Shown here piece by piece: positions 27,655 through 35,093 of a stretch of 64,000 bases of DNA. The stretch's first letter is position 1. Each line of letters begins with the position of its first letter. The notes under the pieces are model-generated. The model did no database searches. It worked only from the letters and a program-made list of their open reading frames with translations, and was not told the origin of the DNA. The DNA lies in the NCBI GenBank assembly GCA_017627275.1, contig JAGAHC010000056.1, positions 1 through 64,000 on the forward strand, in the 5' to 3' direction. Origin of the DNA: Lachnospiraceae bacterium (GTDB taxonomy: Bacteria; Bacillota; Clostridia; Lachnospirales; Lachnospiraceae). The translations under genes and the position numbers were made by a program.

Positions 27655-29011
27655 GAAGACGAAGGTTCTGTTCGTTTCCCTGGGATGCGATAAGAATCTC
27701 ATCGATTCGGAAGAAATGCTGGGGGCACTCTCGGACAGTGCATACCTTGCGACAAATGAAGAAGAAGAGGCTAAAGCAGCAGTGGTGAATACCTGCTGCT
27801 TTATTGATGATGCCAAGAAGGAAAGCATCGACGCGATCCTTACGCTGGCGGAAAAGAAACGGAGCGGATCGTTAAAGGCGATCGTCGTTGCCGGCTGCCT
27901 TGCACAGCGCTACCGGGAGGAGATCCTGACGGAGATTCCGGAGGTGGATGCGGTGGTCGGAACGGCGGCAAAGGACATGATCGTAAAAGCCCTGGACGAA
28001 GCGCTGTCCCGCAGAAAAAAGAAGACGCAGGTCTTCCTGCAGGCGGGAGAGGAGGGAACAAGACGCCTCAAACGGGCGCAGACGGGAAGTACGCATTCCG
28101 CGTATCTTAAGATCGCGGAAGGATGCGATAAACACTGCACGTATTGCGTGATCCCGTCCGTGCGCGGACCATATACGAGCGTTCCCATGGAACGCGTGAT
28201 GGAAGAGGCGCGAGAACTGGTCAGACAGGGGGCAAAAGAACTGATCCTCATTGCGCAGGAAGTAACGCGCTACGGAACGGACCTCTACGGTGAAAAAAAG
28301 CTGCCGGAACTTCTGAACATGCTTTCCCTGATAAAAGACCTGAAGTGGATCCGGCTTTTGTACTGCTATCCGGAAGAGATCACGCAGGAACTCATCGACA
28401 CCATGCGTGATAACAAAAAGGTCCTGCACTACATCGACATGCCGATCCAGCACTCCGAGGACCGGATTCTGAAACTGATGGGAAGACGGACAAGCGGCAA
28501 AGACATCGAAAGGATCGTCAGACGCCTGCGCAAAGAGATCCCGGACATCTGCATCCGGACGACCCTGATCGCGGGCTTCCCGACAGAGACAGAGGAAGAG
28601 CACGAAAGAGAGCTTCTCTTTATCCGCAAAATGAAGTTTGACCGGCTGGGCGTCTTTGCCTATTCTAGAGAAGACGGAACACCGGCCGCGAGATTAAAAC
28701 CGCAGATCCCGTCCCGCACCAAAAAGAAACGACGGGACGAACTGATGGAGGCGCAGCAGGAGATCGCCTTCCGGAAGGCAAAGAAAAGACGCGGCACCGT
28801 TTTGAGCGCCATGGTGGAAGGAGCGATCCCGGAAGAGGACGTATACGTCTGCCGAACCTACCTGGATGCGCCGGAGGTGGACGGCCTTCTGTTTTTAAGC
28901 ACGGAGAAATCATTGGAGAGCGGCGACTTCCTGGATGTCAGGATCACGGGAGCGCACGGCTATGACCTGATCGGAGAAGAAGATGTTAAGAAAAATGAAT
29001 CTGCCCAATAA
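27635..29011 (+). CDS. rimO: Ribosomal protein S12 methylthiotransferase RimO
   Basis: Radical SAM enzyme that adds a methylthio group to an Asp of ribosomal protein S12. The start is placed at MKTTKSKKTKVLF, with MKYREM five codons upstream as an alternative. Domains are UPF0004 (VSLGCDKNLIDSE, VNTCCF), radical SAM with the CxxxCxxC cluster motif GCDKHCTYCVIPSVRG, and a C-terminal TRAM domain. About 458 residues, normal. The LGCDKN and PSVRGPY blocks point to RimO rather than MiaB. It overlaps rpoZ and pgsA-cinA. Confidence 0.93.
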   Translation: MKTTKSKKTKVLFVSLGCDKNLIDSEEMLGALSDSAYLATNEEEEAKAAVVNTCCFIDDAKKESIDAILTLAEKKRSGSLKAIVVAGCLAQRYREEILTEIPEVDAVVGTAAKDMIVKALDEALSRRKKKTQVFLQAGEEGTRRLKRAQTGSTHSAYLKIAEGCDKHCTYCVIPSVRGPYTSVPMERVMEEARELVRQGAKELILIAQEVTRYGTDLYGEKKLPELLNMLSLIKDLKWIRLLYCYPEEITQELIDTMRDNKKVLHYIDMPIQHSEDRILKLMGRRTSGKDIERIVRRLRKEIPDICIRTTLIAGFPTETEEEHERELLFIRKMKFDRLGVFAYSREDGTPAARLKPQIPSRTKKKRRDELMEAQQEIAFRKAKKRRGTVLSAMVEGAIPEEDVYVCRTYLDAPEVDGLLFLSTEKSLESGDFLDVRITGAHGYDLIGEEDVKKNESAQ

Positions 29012-30020
29012 ACTGACCCTTGTTCGCATCGCGCTGATCACTGTCTTTGTGATCCTGATGTACCTTCCCTACCGGCAGGACATCATGAAGTGGCTGGCGC
29101 TTGCCGTCTATCTGATCGCCTGCCTGACCGATATGGCAGACGGCATGATCGCGAGGAAGTTCCATCTCATCACCAACTTCGGGAAATTCATGGACCCGCT
29201 CGCGGACAAGCTCCTCGTGACGGCGGCCATGATCTGCCTGGTTGACTTAAAGCGGCTTCCCGTCTGGGCGGTCATCATCATCGTCGCCAGAGAATTCATC
29301 ATCAGCGGCGTGAGACTGGTCGCGGCGGACAACGGGATCGTGATCGCCGCGAGCTTCTGGGGGAAACTCAAAACCGTTGCCCAGATGGCGATGACCATCC
29401 TGATGATCGCAAACCTCGAGAGACTGCAGAAGGTTACGACAATCATCATGTGGATTGCCGTGATTCTGACGGTGCTGTCCCTGGTCGATTACCTGTATAA
29501 AAACAAAGCAGTGCTCCTCGAGGGTTCGCCCCACAAGTCGGAGCGGGAGAAGCTGTATGAGACACTGCTTGCGAGAAAAGAAACCATGACGACGGCGGAA
29601 TCCTGCACGGGCGGGATGCTCGGTGAAGAACTGACGAAGCAGTCGGGGATCTCCGAGGTCTACACCGGCGGCTTCATCACCTATACCAACCGTCAGAAAG
29701 AGGAAATGCTCTCCGTCCCCGCGGAGATGCTTGCGACAGAAGGCGCCATCAGCAGAAACGTAGCGGAGGCGATGGCGAAGGGCGCGGCGGAAAGAACGGG
29801 AGCGGACTTAAGCCTTTCCGTTACCGGGAATGCAGGCCCCAAAGCGCAGGAGAAAAAGAAACTGGGCCTCGTTTACATCGGCTGCACCTATCACGGGGAA
29901 ACGGTATCGGAAGAGCATCATCTGAAAGGGGCAAGAGAGGCGGTCAGAGCGCAGGCAGTGGAAAAGGCGCTGCTCCTTGCCAACCGCATGGTAATGAGAG
30001 AGGAAAACACACAGGCATGA
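28983..30020 (+). CDS. pgsA: PgsA-CinA fusion: phosphatidylglycerophosphate synthase plus NMN deamidase-like domain
   Basis: A 345-residue two-domain protein. Residues 1-175 are a CDP-alcohol phosphatidyltransferase with several TM helices and the DGMIARKFHLITNFGKFMD part of the catalytic motif, matching PgsA (makes phosphatidylglycerol phosphate). Residues 185-340 match the CinA C-terminal domain / PncC nicotinamide-nucleotide amidohydrolase (TTAESCTGGMLGEEL, YTGGFITYTNRQKEEML), with SVTGNAGPKAQ where GIAGP is usual. In related genomes pgsA and cinA are adjacent separate genes. The frame between the domains is continuous with no stop. It overlaps rimO at its 5' end and gtrA at its 3' end. 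Confidence 0.88.
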   Translation: MLRKMNLPNKLTLVRIALITVFVILMYLPYRQDIMKWLALAVYLIACLTDMADGMIARKFHLITNFGKFMDPLADKLLVTAAMICLVDLKRLPVWAVIIIVAREFIISGVRLVAADNGIVIAASFWGKLKTVAQMAMTILMIANLERLQKVTTIIMWIAVILTVLSLVDYLYKNKAVLLEGSPHKSEREKLYETLLARKETMTTAESCTGGMLGEELTKQSGISEVYTGGFITYTNRQKEEMLSVPAEMLATEGAISRNVAEAMAKGAAERTGADLSLSVTGNAGPKAQEKKKLGLVYIGCTYHGETVSEEHHLKGAREAVRAQAVEKALLLANRMVMREENTQA

Positions 30021-30481
30021 AGAAACTGCTGGACCAGATCGCCAAGTTCGGGATCGTAGGCATCATCTGCTTCATCATTGATTACGTTCTGTACTGGATC
30101 CTGTGCAGGGTGTTTACGGCTGTCGGCTTTGCGGACAGGAATCCGAACTATTATCTGTATGCCCAGGCGATCAGCTTCATTGTATCCATGATCAGCAACT
30201 ATCTGCTCAGCATGAAGTATGTCTTTGTACGCAGGGACGACATGAGCAGAGGAAAAGAATTTGTGATCTTTGCCGTCTTAAGTACCATCGGCCTCGTCAT
30301 CAACGAGATCTGCCTCTATATCGGATTCGGTCTGATTTACAGGAACTGGCCGTGGTTAAATAAGATCATGAGCGAGATGTTTGCGGAGACGTTCTTTAAG
30401 TTCGGCGCCACAGCGGTCGTGATGGTCTATAACTTTATCTCACGCAAGATCTTCTTGGAAAAGAAGGAGGAGAAGGCATGA
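30017..30481 (+). CDS. GtrA-like membrane protein
   Basis: A 154-residue protein with four hydrophobic segments (about 10-30, 45-65, 83-103, 118-138) and the GtrA family opening QIAKFGIVGIICFIIDYVLY. GtrA proteins are thought to flip bactoprenol-linked glucose. It overlaps the fusion gene before it and the glycosyltransferase after it, each by four bases, so the pair works as a GtrA/GtrB module for decorating cell-surface glycans. Confidence 0.88.
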   Translation: MKKLLDQIAKFGIVGIICFIIDYVLYWILCRVFTAVGFADRNPNYYLYAQAISFIVSMISNYLLSMKYVFVRRDDMSRGKEFVIFAVLSTIGLVINEICLYIGFGLIYRNWPWLNKIMSEMFAETFFKFGATAVVMVYNFISRKIFLEKKEEKA

Positions 30482-31458
30482 GCGCTCCCGTAGTATACTT
30501 TGTCATTCCCTGTTACAACGAGGAAGAGGTCATTCTGCAGACGGCTGCAAGGCTGAAGGAAAAAACGAGAGCCCTGATCGACGCGCAGGAAGCGGATGCA
30601 AAGAGCCGGATCGTGTTTGTGAACGACGGGTCATCCGACAGCACCTGGGAGAAGATCCGGAGTCTCCATCAGGAGGACGCTGTTTTTTCCGGCATCTGCC
30701 TTTCCCGCAACAGGGGACATCAGAATGCGCTGCTTGCGGGACTTCTGACAGTCTGCCCCTTTGCCGATGTGACGATCTCGATGGATGCGGATCTTCAGGA
30801 CGACGTCGATGCCGTCGATGCGATGCTTGCAAAATACAAAGAGGGAAAGGACATCGTGTACGGGGTCCGCTCCGACAGAAGCACGGATACCTTTTTTAAG
30901 AGAACCAGCGCCGGCCTCTTTTACAGCATCATGCGCCTGATGGGAACGGAGACCATCGATAATCACGCGGACTTCCGTCTGATGAGCGCCCGTGCCGTAG
31001 AGGCTCTGTCGGACTACAAGGAAGTGAACCTCTTTCTGCGAGGGATGATCCCGCTTCTCGGATTCGAGAGCGATGTGGTGTATTACGAGCGCGCGCCGCG
31101 GCTTGCCGGCGAGAGCAAGTATCCGTTATCCAAGATGATCCATTTTGCGATGCAGGGTGTGACGTCCCTTACGACGAGACCGATCCAGTTCATCACCAGG
31201 CTCGGGCTTGTCATCTTCCTGATGAGCATCGTGATGCTGATCTACTCCCTGGTGCGCCACTTTACCGGCGCGACCATCACGGGCTGGTCCTCGCTCATGG
31301 TCTCACTCTGGGCGATCGGCGGCCTGATCCTTTTATCGCTCGGGATCATCGGGGAATACATCGGAAAGATCTATCTGGAGACGAAGGAGCGTCCGCGCTT
31401 TCTGGTCGCGGAGTTTCTGGATGAGGAGCACGGATTCGTATACGGACAGAAGCCGTGA
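30478..31458 (+). CDS. GT2 family polyprenyl-phosphate glycosyltransferase (GtrB-like)
   Basis: A 326-residue enzyme with an N-terminal GT-A domain (VVYFVIPCYNEEEVI; nucleotide-sugar motif ISMDADLQDD at about residue 100) and two C-terminal TM helices (about 240-262 and 275-297). This is the DPM/GtrB layout that transfers a sugar to undecaprenyl phosphate on the inner face. It is partnered with the GtrA-like protein upstream. The sugar is not predictable; glucose is common. Its stop codon lies in a hairpin shared with the convergent protease gene. Confidence 0.9.
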   Translation: MSAPVVYFVIPCYNEEEVILQTAARLKEKTRALIDAQEADAKSRIVFVNDGSSDSTWEKIRSLHQEDAVFSGICLSRNRGHQNALLAGLLTVCPFADVTISMDADLQDDVDAVDAMLAKYKEGKDIVYGVRSDRSTDTFFKRTSAGLFYSIMRLMGTETIDNHADFRLMSARAVEALSDYKEVNLFLRGMIPLLGFESDVVYYERAPRLAGESKYPLSKMIHFAMQGVTSLTTRPIQFITRLGLVIFLMSIVMLIYSLVRHFTGATITGWSSLMVSLWAIGGLILLSLGIIGEYIGKIYLETKERPRFLVAEFLDEEHGFVYGQKP

Positions 31459-31471
31459 CGTTTTCCGTCAC
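31455..31471. terminator. Bidirectional hairpin between convergent genes
   Basis: GTGACG / CGTCAC, 6-bp stem with loop TTTTC. It contains the stop codons of both the GT2 gene (plus) and the metalloprotease gene (minus). Only a weak T/A run follows on either side, so termination strength is uncertain. Confidence 0.5.
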
Positions 31472-32094
31472 AATTTGGAAGGATCAAGAGCGGTGACCTC
31501 TAAGAGGCCGCCGTTTTCTTTTAGCCACCTGTCCCGTTCGCGGTAGTCCGGAAGGACCTTTTCGACTTCTTTCCAGAAGTCGCGCGAGTGATTCATGTGA
31601 AGAAGATGAGAAAGCTCGTGGACGATCACATAATCGATGATCCGCGGCGGAGAGAGCATGAGACGCCAGTTGAAGGAAAGATTCTTCTCCGCGGAACAGC
31701 TCCCCCATTGGGAGCGCTGGGAACGGATGAACACCTTCCCGTAAGACAGACCCATTTTTTCCGCGAAGAAGGCGACCCGCTTCGGGATGTAATCTTTTGC
31801 GGCCTGCCGGTAACGCTTTTCCAGTTTTGTCTTTTCCGTATCGACGAGCTCTGTCTGATGGGCGAGCGCTTCAATCTCTTCCTGCTTGAGGATGTGTTTC
31901 AGAAGCCAGTCCGCCTTTTCCTGAAGAAAAGCTTCAATGTCTGACTGCGGGAATCCGTAGGGAGCACGGACTTTCACAAGGCCCCCTTTTTCCACGGTGA
32001 CCCCAAGGCTCCGCCTTCCCGAGAAGGCAAGCCGGTAAGAAAGAATCGAGGGATTTCCTGTCTTGTCATATAGTATAATAGATTCGTTCGACAT
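31468..32094 (-). CDS. YgjP-like zinc metallopeptidase (M48/SprT-like)
   Basis: A 208-residue soluble protein with the zinc motif VHELSHLLHMNHSRDFW (HExxH plus a third ligand region) in a SQRSQWGSCSAEKNLSFNW context that defines the YgjP/DUF45 family. The start is set at MSNESIILYD; further upstream in-frame sequence shows no homology and reaches into thiN. The substrate is unknown. It is divergent from thiN with about 50 bases between starts. A minus-strand TACAAT lies only six bases from the ATG, so the mRNA may have almost no leader. Confidence 0.85.
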   Translation of the reverse strand: MSNESIILYDKTGNPSILSYRLAFSGRRSLGVTVEKGGLVKVRAPYGFPQSDIEAFLQEKADWLLKHILKQEEIEALAHQTELVDTEKTKLEKRYRQAAKDYIPKRVAFFAEKMGLSYGKVFIRSQRSQWGSCSAEKNLSFNWRLMLSPPRIIDYVIVHELSHLLHMNHSRDFWKEVEKVLPDYRERDRWLKENGGLLEVTALDPSKL

Positions 32095-32106
32095 ACCTGT
32101 ATTGTA
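32074..32106. promoter_or_regulatory. Divergent -10 boxes for thiN and the metallopeptidase gene
   Basis: TATAAT at 32074-32079 on the plus strand (for thiN) and TACAAT at 32101-32106 on the minus strand (for the protease). Neither has a convincing -35, so the call rests on the -10 boxes and divergent layout. Confidence 0.4.
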
Positions 32107-32143
32107 ACAAACCGGAGACGGAAAAACGAAAAGAGGGAAGAAG

Positions 32144-32800
32144 ATGGCGTCAGGACCCAAGTGTATCCTGGTCTGTGCCGGCGATTTTACACCGGTCGAT
32201 CTGGAAAAAGAAGCGGGCGACCTCCTCATTGCAGTGGACGGCGGCCTGAAATACCTGGAACAGATGGGAGTTTTGCCGGATCATATCCTGGGGGATTTCG
32301 ATTCTCTGGAAAGCAAGTACAGACGCATCATCGATGCGTTTGAAAAAGAGCATCCCGAAAGCGTCACCAGACTTCCCGTCAGAAAGGATGACACCGATTC
32401 GCAGGCGGCCGCGGAGTACGGACTCTCCAGAGGATATAAGCGCTTTTATATTTACGGCGGCCTCGGCGGACGGCTGGATCTGACGCTTGCCAATATCCAG
32501 ACGCTCAAGTTTATCAAGGAACACGGCGGGAAGGGATACCTTCTGGGCGACCGGGAGATGGTGATGGTGCTGCAGGAAGAGACCATCCATTTCCATGAGA
32601 GCTATGAGGGGAGGTTTTCCATCTTCGCCATGGATGAAAAAGTGGAGGGTGTGACCATCGAAGGCATGTCCTATGAACTGCAGGATGCCGTGATTGACAA
32701 CTCGTATCCGATCGGCGTCAGCAATGCGAAAAAAAGCGGGAAGCGCGCAACCATCACCGTGGGTAAGGGAAGCGCTCTGGTGGTCGCCTCCTGGCAGTGA
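32144..32800 (+). CDS. thiN: Thiamine diphosphokinase
   Basis: Transfers pyrophosphate from ATP to thiamine to make thiamine diphosphate, the cofactor needed by Dxs upstream in the window. The 218-residue protein has IAVDGGLKYLEQMGVLPD, the GDFDSL motif and RKDDTDSQAAAEYG, all typical of the catalytic domain, then a small beta-rich C-terminal domain. Start at ATG 32144 with GAGGGAAG upstream. No TPP riboswitch fits in the short leader. Confidence 0.94.
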   Translation: MASGPKCILVCAGDFTPVDLEKEAGDLLIAVDGGLKYLEQMGVLPDHILGDFDSLESKYRRIIDAFEKEHPESVTRLPVRKDDTDSQAAAEYGLSRGYKRFYIYGGLGGRLDLTLANIQTLKFIKEHGGKGYLLGDREMVMVLQEETIHFHESYEGRFSIFAMDEKVEGVTIEGMSYELQDAVIDNSYPIGVSNAKKSGKRATITVGKGSALVVASWQ

Positions 32801-32827
32801 ACGGAATCAACCGGAAAGGAGAAAGAT

Positions 32828-33571
32828 ATGAAACTGGTATTGTTAAGACACGGAGAAAGCGAATGGAACAAGTTGAACCTCTTCACGGGGTGGACGGATG
32901 TCGATCTGTCCGAAAAGGGAGTCGAGGAAGCAAAACTTGCCGGCAAGACATTGCTGGAAAACGGGTTCGACTTTGACATCTGCTACACCTCCTACCTGAA
33001 GAGGGCCATTCACACCTTAAACTATACACTGGCCGGCATGGACAGAGAGTGGCTTCCCGTCATCAAGTCGTGGAAACTCAACGAGCGTCACTACGGCGCG
33101 CTGCAGGGTCTCAACAAGGCGGAGACGGCGGAAAAGTACGGCGAGGACCAGGTGAAGATCTGGCGCAGATCCTTTGACATCACCCCGCCGCCGCTCGAAG
33201 AAGGGGATGAACGCAATCCCGCAAAGCAGGAGATGTACCGGAACGAAGACAAAAACCTGCTCCCGCTGACAGAGAGCCTCAAGACGACCATCGCGCGCAC
33301 GGTCCCCTATTTCGAAGAGGAGATCCTTCCGAAGATGAAGGAAGGAAAGCGCGTCATCATCGCCGCCCACGGCAACAGCCTCCGCGCGCTGGTGAAATAC
33401 TTTGAGGATCTTTCCGAAGAGGAGATCATCGAGGTGAACATCCCGACCGGCGTACCGCTCGTCTACACCTTTGACGACAACGGCAAGTTTGTTTCCAAGG
33501 AATACCTGGGCGACCAGGAGGCGATCGCAGCCAAGATGCAGGCGGTAGCCAACCAGGGCAAGAAACAATAG
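32828..33571 (+). CDS. gpmA: 2,3-bisphosphoglycerate-dependent phosphoglycerate mutase
   Basis: Interconverts 3- and 2-phosphoglycerate in glycolysis. The 247-residue protein has the phospho-His motif [18 protein letters not shown] (His near residue 8) and the second active-site block [12 protein letters not shown], plus [13 protein letters not shown] near the C terminus. Length is typical. A clear ribosome site (GGAAAGGAG) precedes ATG. It follows thiN by 27 bases and is followed by two hairpin elements. Confidence 0.96.
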   Translation: MKLVLLRHGESEWNKLNLFTGWTDVDLSEKGVEEAKLAGKTLLENGFDFDICYTSYLKRAIHTLNYTLAGMDREWLPVIKSWKLNERHYGALQGLNKAETAEKYGEDQVKIWRRSFDITPPPLEEGDERNPAKQEMYRNEDKNLLPLTESLKTTIARTVPYFEEEILPKMKEGKRVIIAAHGNSLRALVKYFEDLSEEEIIEVNIPTGVPLVYTFDDNGKFVSKEYLGDQEAIAAKMQAVANQGKKQ

Positions 33572-33576
33572 AAGGT

Positions 33577-33609
33577 AGGAACCACTTTCTTCAGAAGAAG
33601 GTGGTTCCT
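33577..33609. terminator. Hairpin after gpmA (possible terminator or repeat)
   Basis: A 15-bp stem with one G-U pair (33577-33591 with 33595-33609; loop CAG), five bases after the gpmA stop. The outer AGGAACCACT matches the start of the 33-bp hairpin at 19.8 kb. The downstream tract is TCC-rich, not a clean T-run, so it could be a repeat unit used as a terminator. Confidence 0.6.
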
Positions 33610-33616
33610 TCCACCA

Positions 33617-33651
33617 AGTGTGTCAAAGAGAACCGTCCCCTCTGACACACT
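33617..33651. repeat. REP-like imperfect palindrome
   Basis: AGTGTGTCA at 33617-33625 and TGACACACT at 33643-33651, with GAGAACCGTCCCCTC between. From memory, sequences of the form GTGTCA-n-GAACCGTCCCC-n-TGACAC recur in many Firmicute genomes near REP-associated (Y1-type) transposases. Only one copy is in this window, so family membership is inferred. Confidence 0.6.
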
Positions 33652-33664
33652 CTCAAAAAATTGG

Positions 33665-33693
33665 TTGACAGACCGATACGGGAACGATATATT
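33665..33693 (+). promoter_or_regulatory. Promoter of the gntR-ABC operon
   Basis: TTGACA at 33665-33670, 17-base spacer, TATATT at 33688-33693: an almost consensus sigma-A promoter about 106 bases before the gntR start. The -10 box overlaps the operator palindrome. Confidence 0.85.
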
Positions 33694-33723
33694 AAGTGTA
33701 CTAGGATTACTAGTACACTTAAT
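33691..33723. promoter_or_regulatory. YtrA-type operator palindrome
   Basis: A perfect 13-bp inverted repeat (33691-33703 / 33711-33723, seven-base centre). Within it is AGTGTA (33695-33700), 13 bases, then TACACT (33714-33719). From memory this is exactly the AGTGTA-N13-TACACT operator described for the Bacillus subtilis repressor YtrA. It overlaps the -10 box, so binding should block transcription and make the operon autoregulated. It is also followed by a run of T and could fold in RNA. Confidence 0.8.
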
Positions 33724-33798
33724 TTTTTTGTGGAAGATTTTGTAACTGCACGACAAAGAACCCCCACATATGGAAAACACAGGGGGCAGGGAGAAAAG

Positions 33799-34191
33799 AT
33801 GTTTATTGACTATCAGGACGCGAGACCGATCTATGAACAGATCGTCGAGCAGTACAAAAAGCTCATCCTGATGGGCGCGCTTACACCGGACGAGCAGATG
33901 CCGAGCGTCCGGTCGCTTGCGGTGGAGCTGTCCACGAATCCCAATACGGTGCAGAAAGCGTATTCGGAATTGGAGCGGCAGGGCTTCATCTACACCGTCA
34001 AGGGAAGGGGCGCCTTCGTCCAGAAGAATGAGCGGCTGGTGGAGAGCAAGAAGGAAGAGCTGATCGAGACGATCCTGGCGCTTGCGAGTGAGGCGGAGGA
34101 ACTCGGCATGACCAAAGAGGAGATCAGACAGGCGCTTCGTGCACGGGAAGAGAAGACAGACAAGGTAGAAGTGCCGGGAGGTGCATCATGA
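33799..34191 (+). CDS. GntR family regulator, YtrA subfamily
   Basis: A 130-residue repressor-type protein. The start is MFIDYQDARPIYEQ, with AGGGAGAAAAG upstream; in-frame sequence further 5' covers the operator and is not conserved. Residues 10-75 form a winged helix-turn-helix (MPSVRSLAVELSTNPNTVQKA), and a short helical C-terminal tail replaces a ligand domain, as in YtrA. It is followed by an ABC ATPase overlapping by four bases, the usual YtrA neighbourhood. YtrA of B. subtilis responds to cell-wall antibiotics; the signal here is inferred only. Confidence 0.92.
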   Translation: MFIDYQDARPIYEQIVEQYKKLILMGALTPDEQMPSVRSLAVELSTNPNTVQKAYSELERQGFIYTVKGRGAFVQKNERLVESKKEELIETILALASEAEELGMTKEEIRQALRAREEKTDKVEVPGGAS

Positions 34192-35093
34192 TAGAGACGA
34201 TCGGTTTATCGAAACGCTTCGGCGATGTCCGGGCGGTGGAGAACGTATCCCTGCAGATCAGAGAGCAGGAGGTATTCGGTCTGGTCGGCACAAACGGTGC
34301 CGGAAAGAGTACGCTGCTCAGGATCATCACCGGAATTCTGAAACAGGATGCCGGAACAGTCCTGGTGGACAGCGAAGTCGTTTTTGACAATGTTGAGACC
34401 AAGAAGAAGTTTTTCTTCATTCCGGACGACCCGTACTTCTTTGTAAACGGGACGGCGGAAGATATGAAGAAATACTATGCGGAGATCTATCCGGGGTTTG
34501 ATACGGCGCGGTTCGAAAGACTGTTAAAGGATTTCGGACTGGACGGCCGCAGAAAGATCGCGGGTTATTCCAAGGGGATGAAGAAACAGCTCTCCATTCT
34601 CCTGGGGCTTTGCGCGGGCACAAAGTATCTGATCTGTGATGAGACATTTGACGGCCTGGACCCCGTGATGCGGCAGGGCATCAAGAGCCTGTTCGCCAAG
34701 GACATGGAAGACAGGGGACTGACCCCGGTCCTGACCAGTCACAACCTGCGCGAGCTGGAAGACATCTGTGATCATATGGGACTGCTTCATCAGGGAGGCA
34801 TTCTCTTATCGGAGGACATTTCCTCCATGAAGCTTTCGATCCAGAAGGTCCAGTGCGTTTTCGCGGCAGGGATCGAAGCGGACAGCGCGATGAAGGATCT
34901 GGACGTGCTGTCGCATAACGTGCGGGGAAGACTGCACACGATCACGGCAAGAGGCACGAGAGAAGAGATCACGGCGCACTTTGGTTCGTATCCCACGATC
35001 TTCTTTGAGATCCTGTCGCCGTCCCTGGAAGAGATCTTTATTACGGAAACGGAGGTGGTCGGTTATGACATCAAAAAACTCATCCTCGACTGA
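34188..35093 (+). CDS. ABC transporter ATP-binding protein (YtrB-like)
   Basis: A 301-residue ABC ATPase. Walker A is LVGTNGAGKSTLL (about 33-45), the signature reads YSKGMKKQL instead of LSGGQ as is common in YtrB/BcrA-type exporters, and Walker B is YLICDETFDGLDP. The C-terminal 80 residues form a small extra domain. It overlaps gntR by four bases, and the start of the membrane subunit gene lies 29 bases inside its 3' end. Confidence 0.92.
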   Translation: MIETIGLSKRFGDVRAVENVSLQIREQEVFGLVGTNGAGKSTLLRIITGILKQDAGTVLVDSEVVFDNVETKKKFFFIPDDPYFFVNGTAEDMKKYYAEIYPGFDTARFERLLKDFGLDGRRKIAGYSKGMKKQLSILLGLCAGTKYLICDETFDGLDPVMRQGIKSLFAKDMEDRGLTPVLTSHNLRELEDICDHMGLLHQGGILLSEDISSMKLSIQKVQCVFAAGIEADSAMKDLDVLSHNVRGRLHTITARGTREEITAHFGSYPTIFFEILSPSLEEIFITETEVVGYDIKKLILD

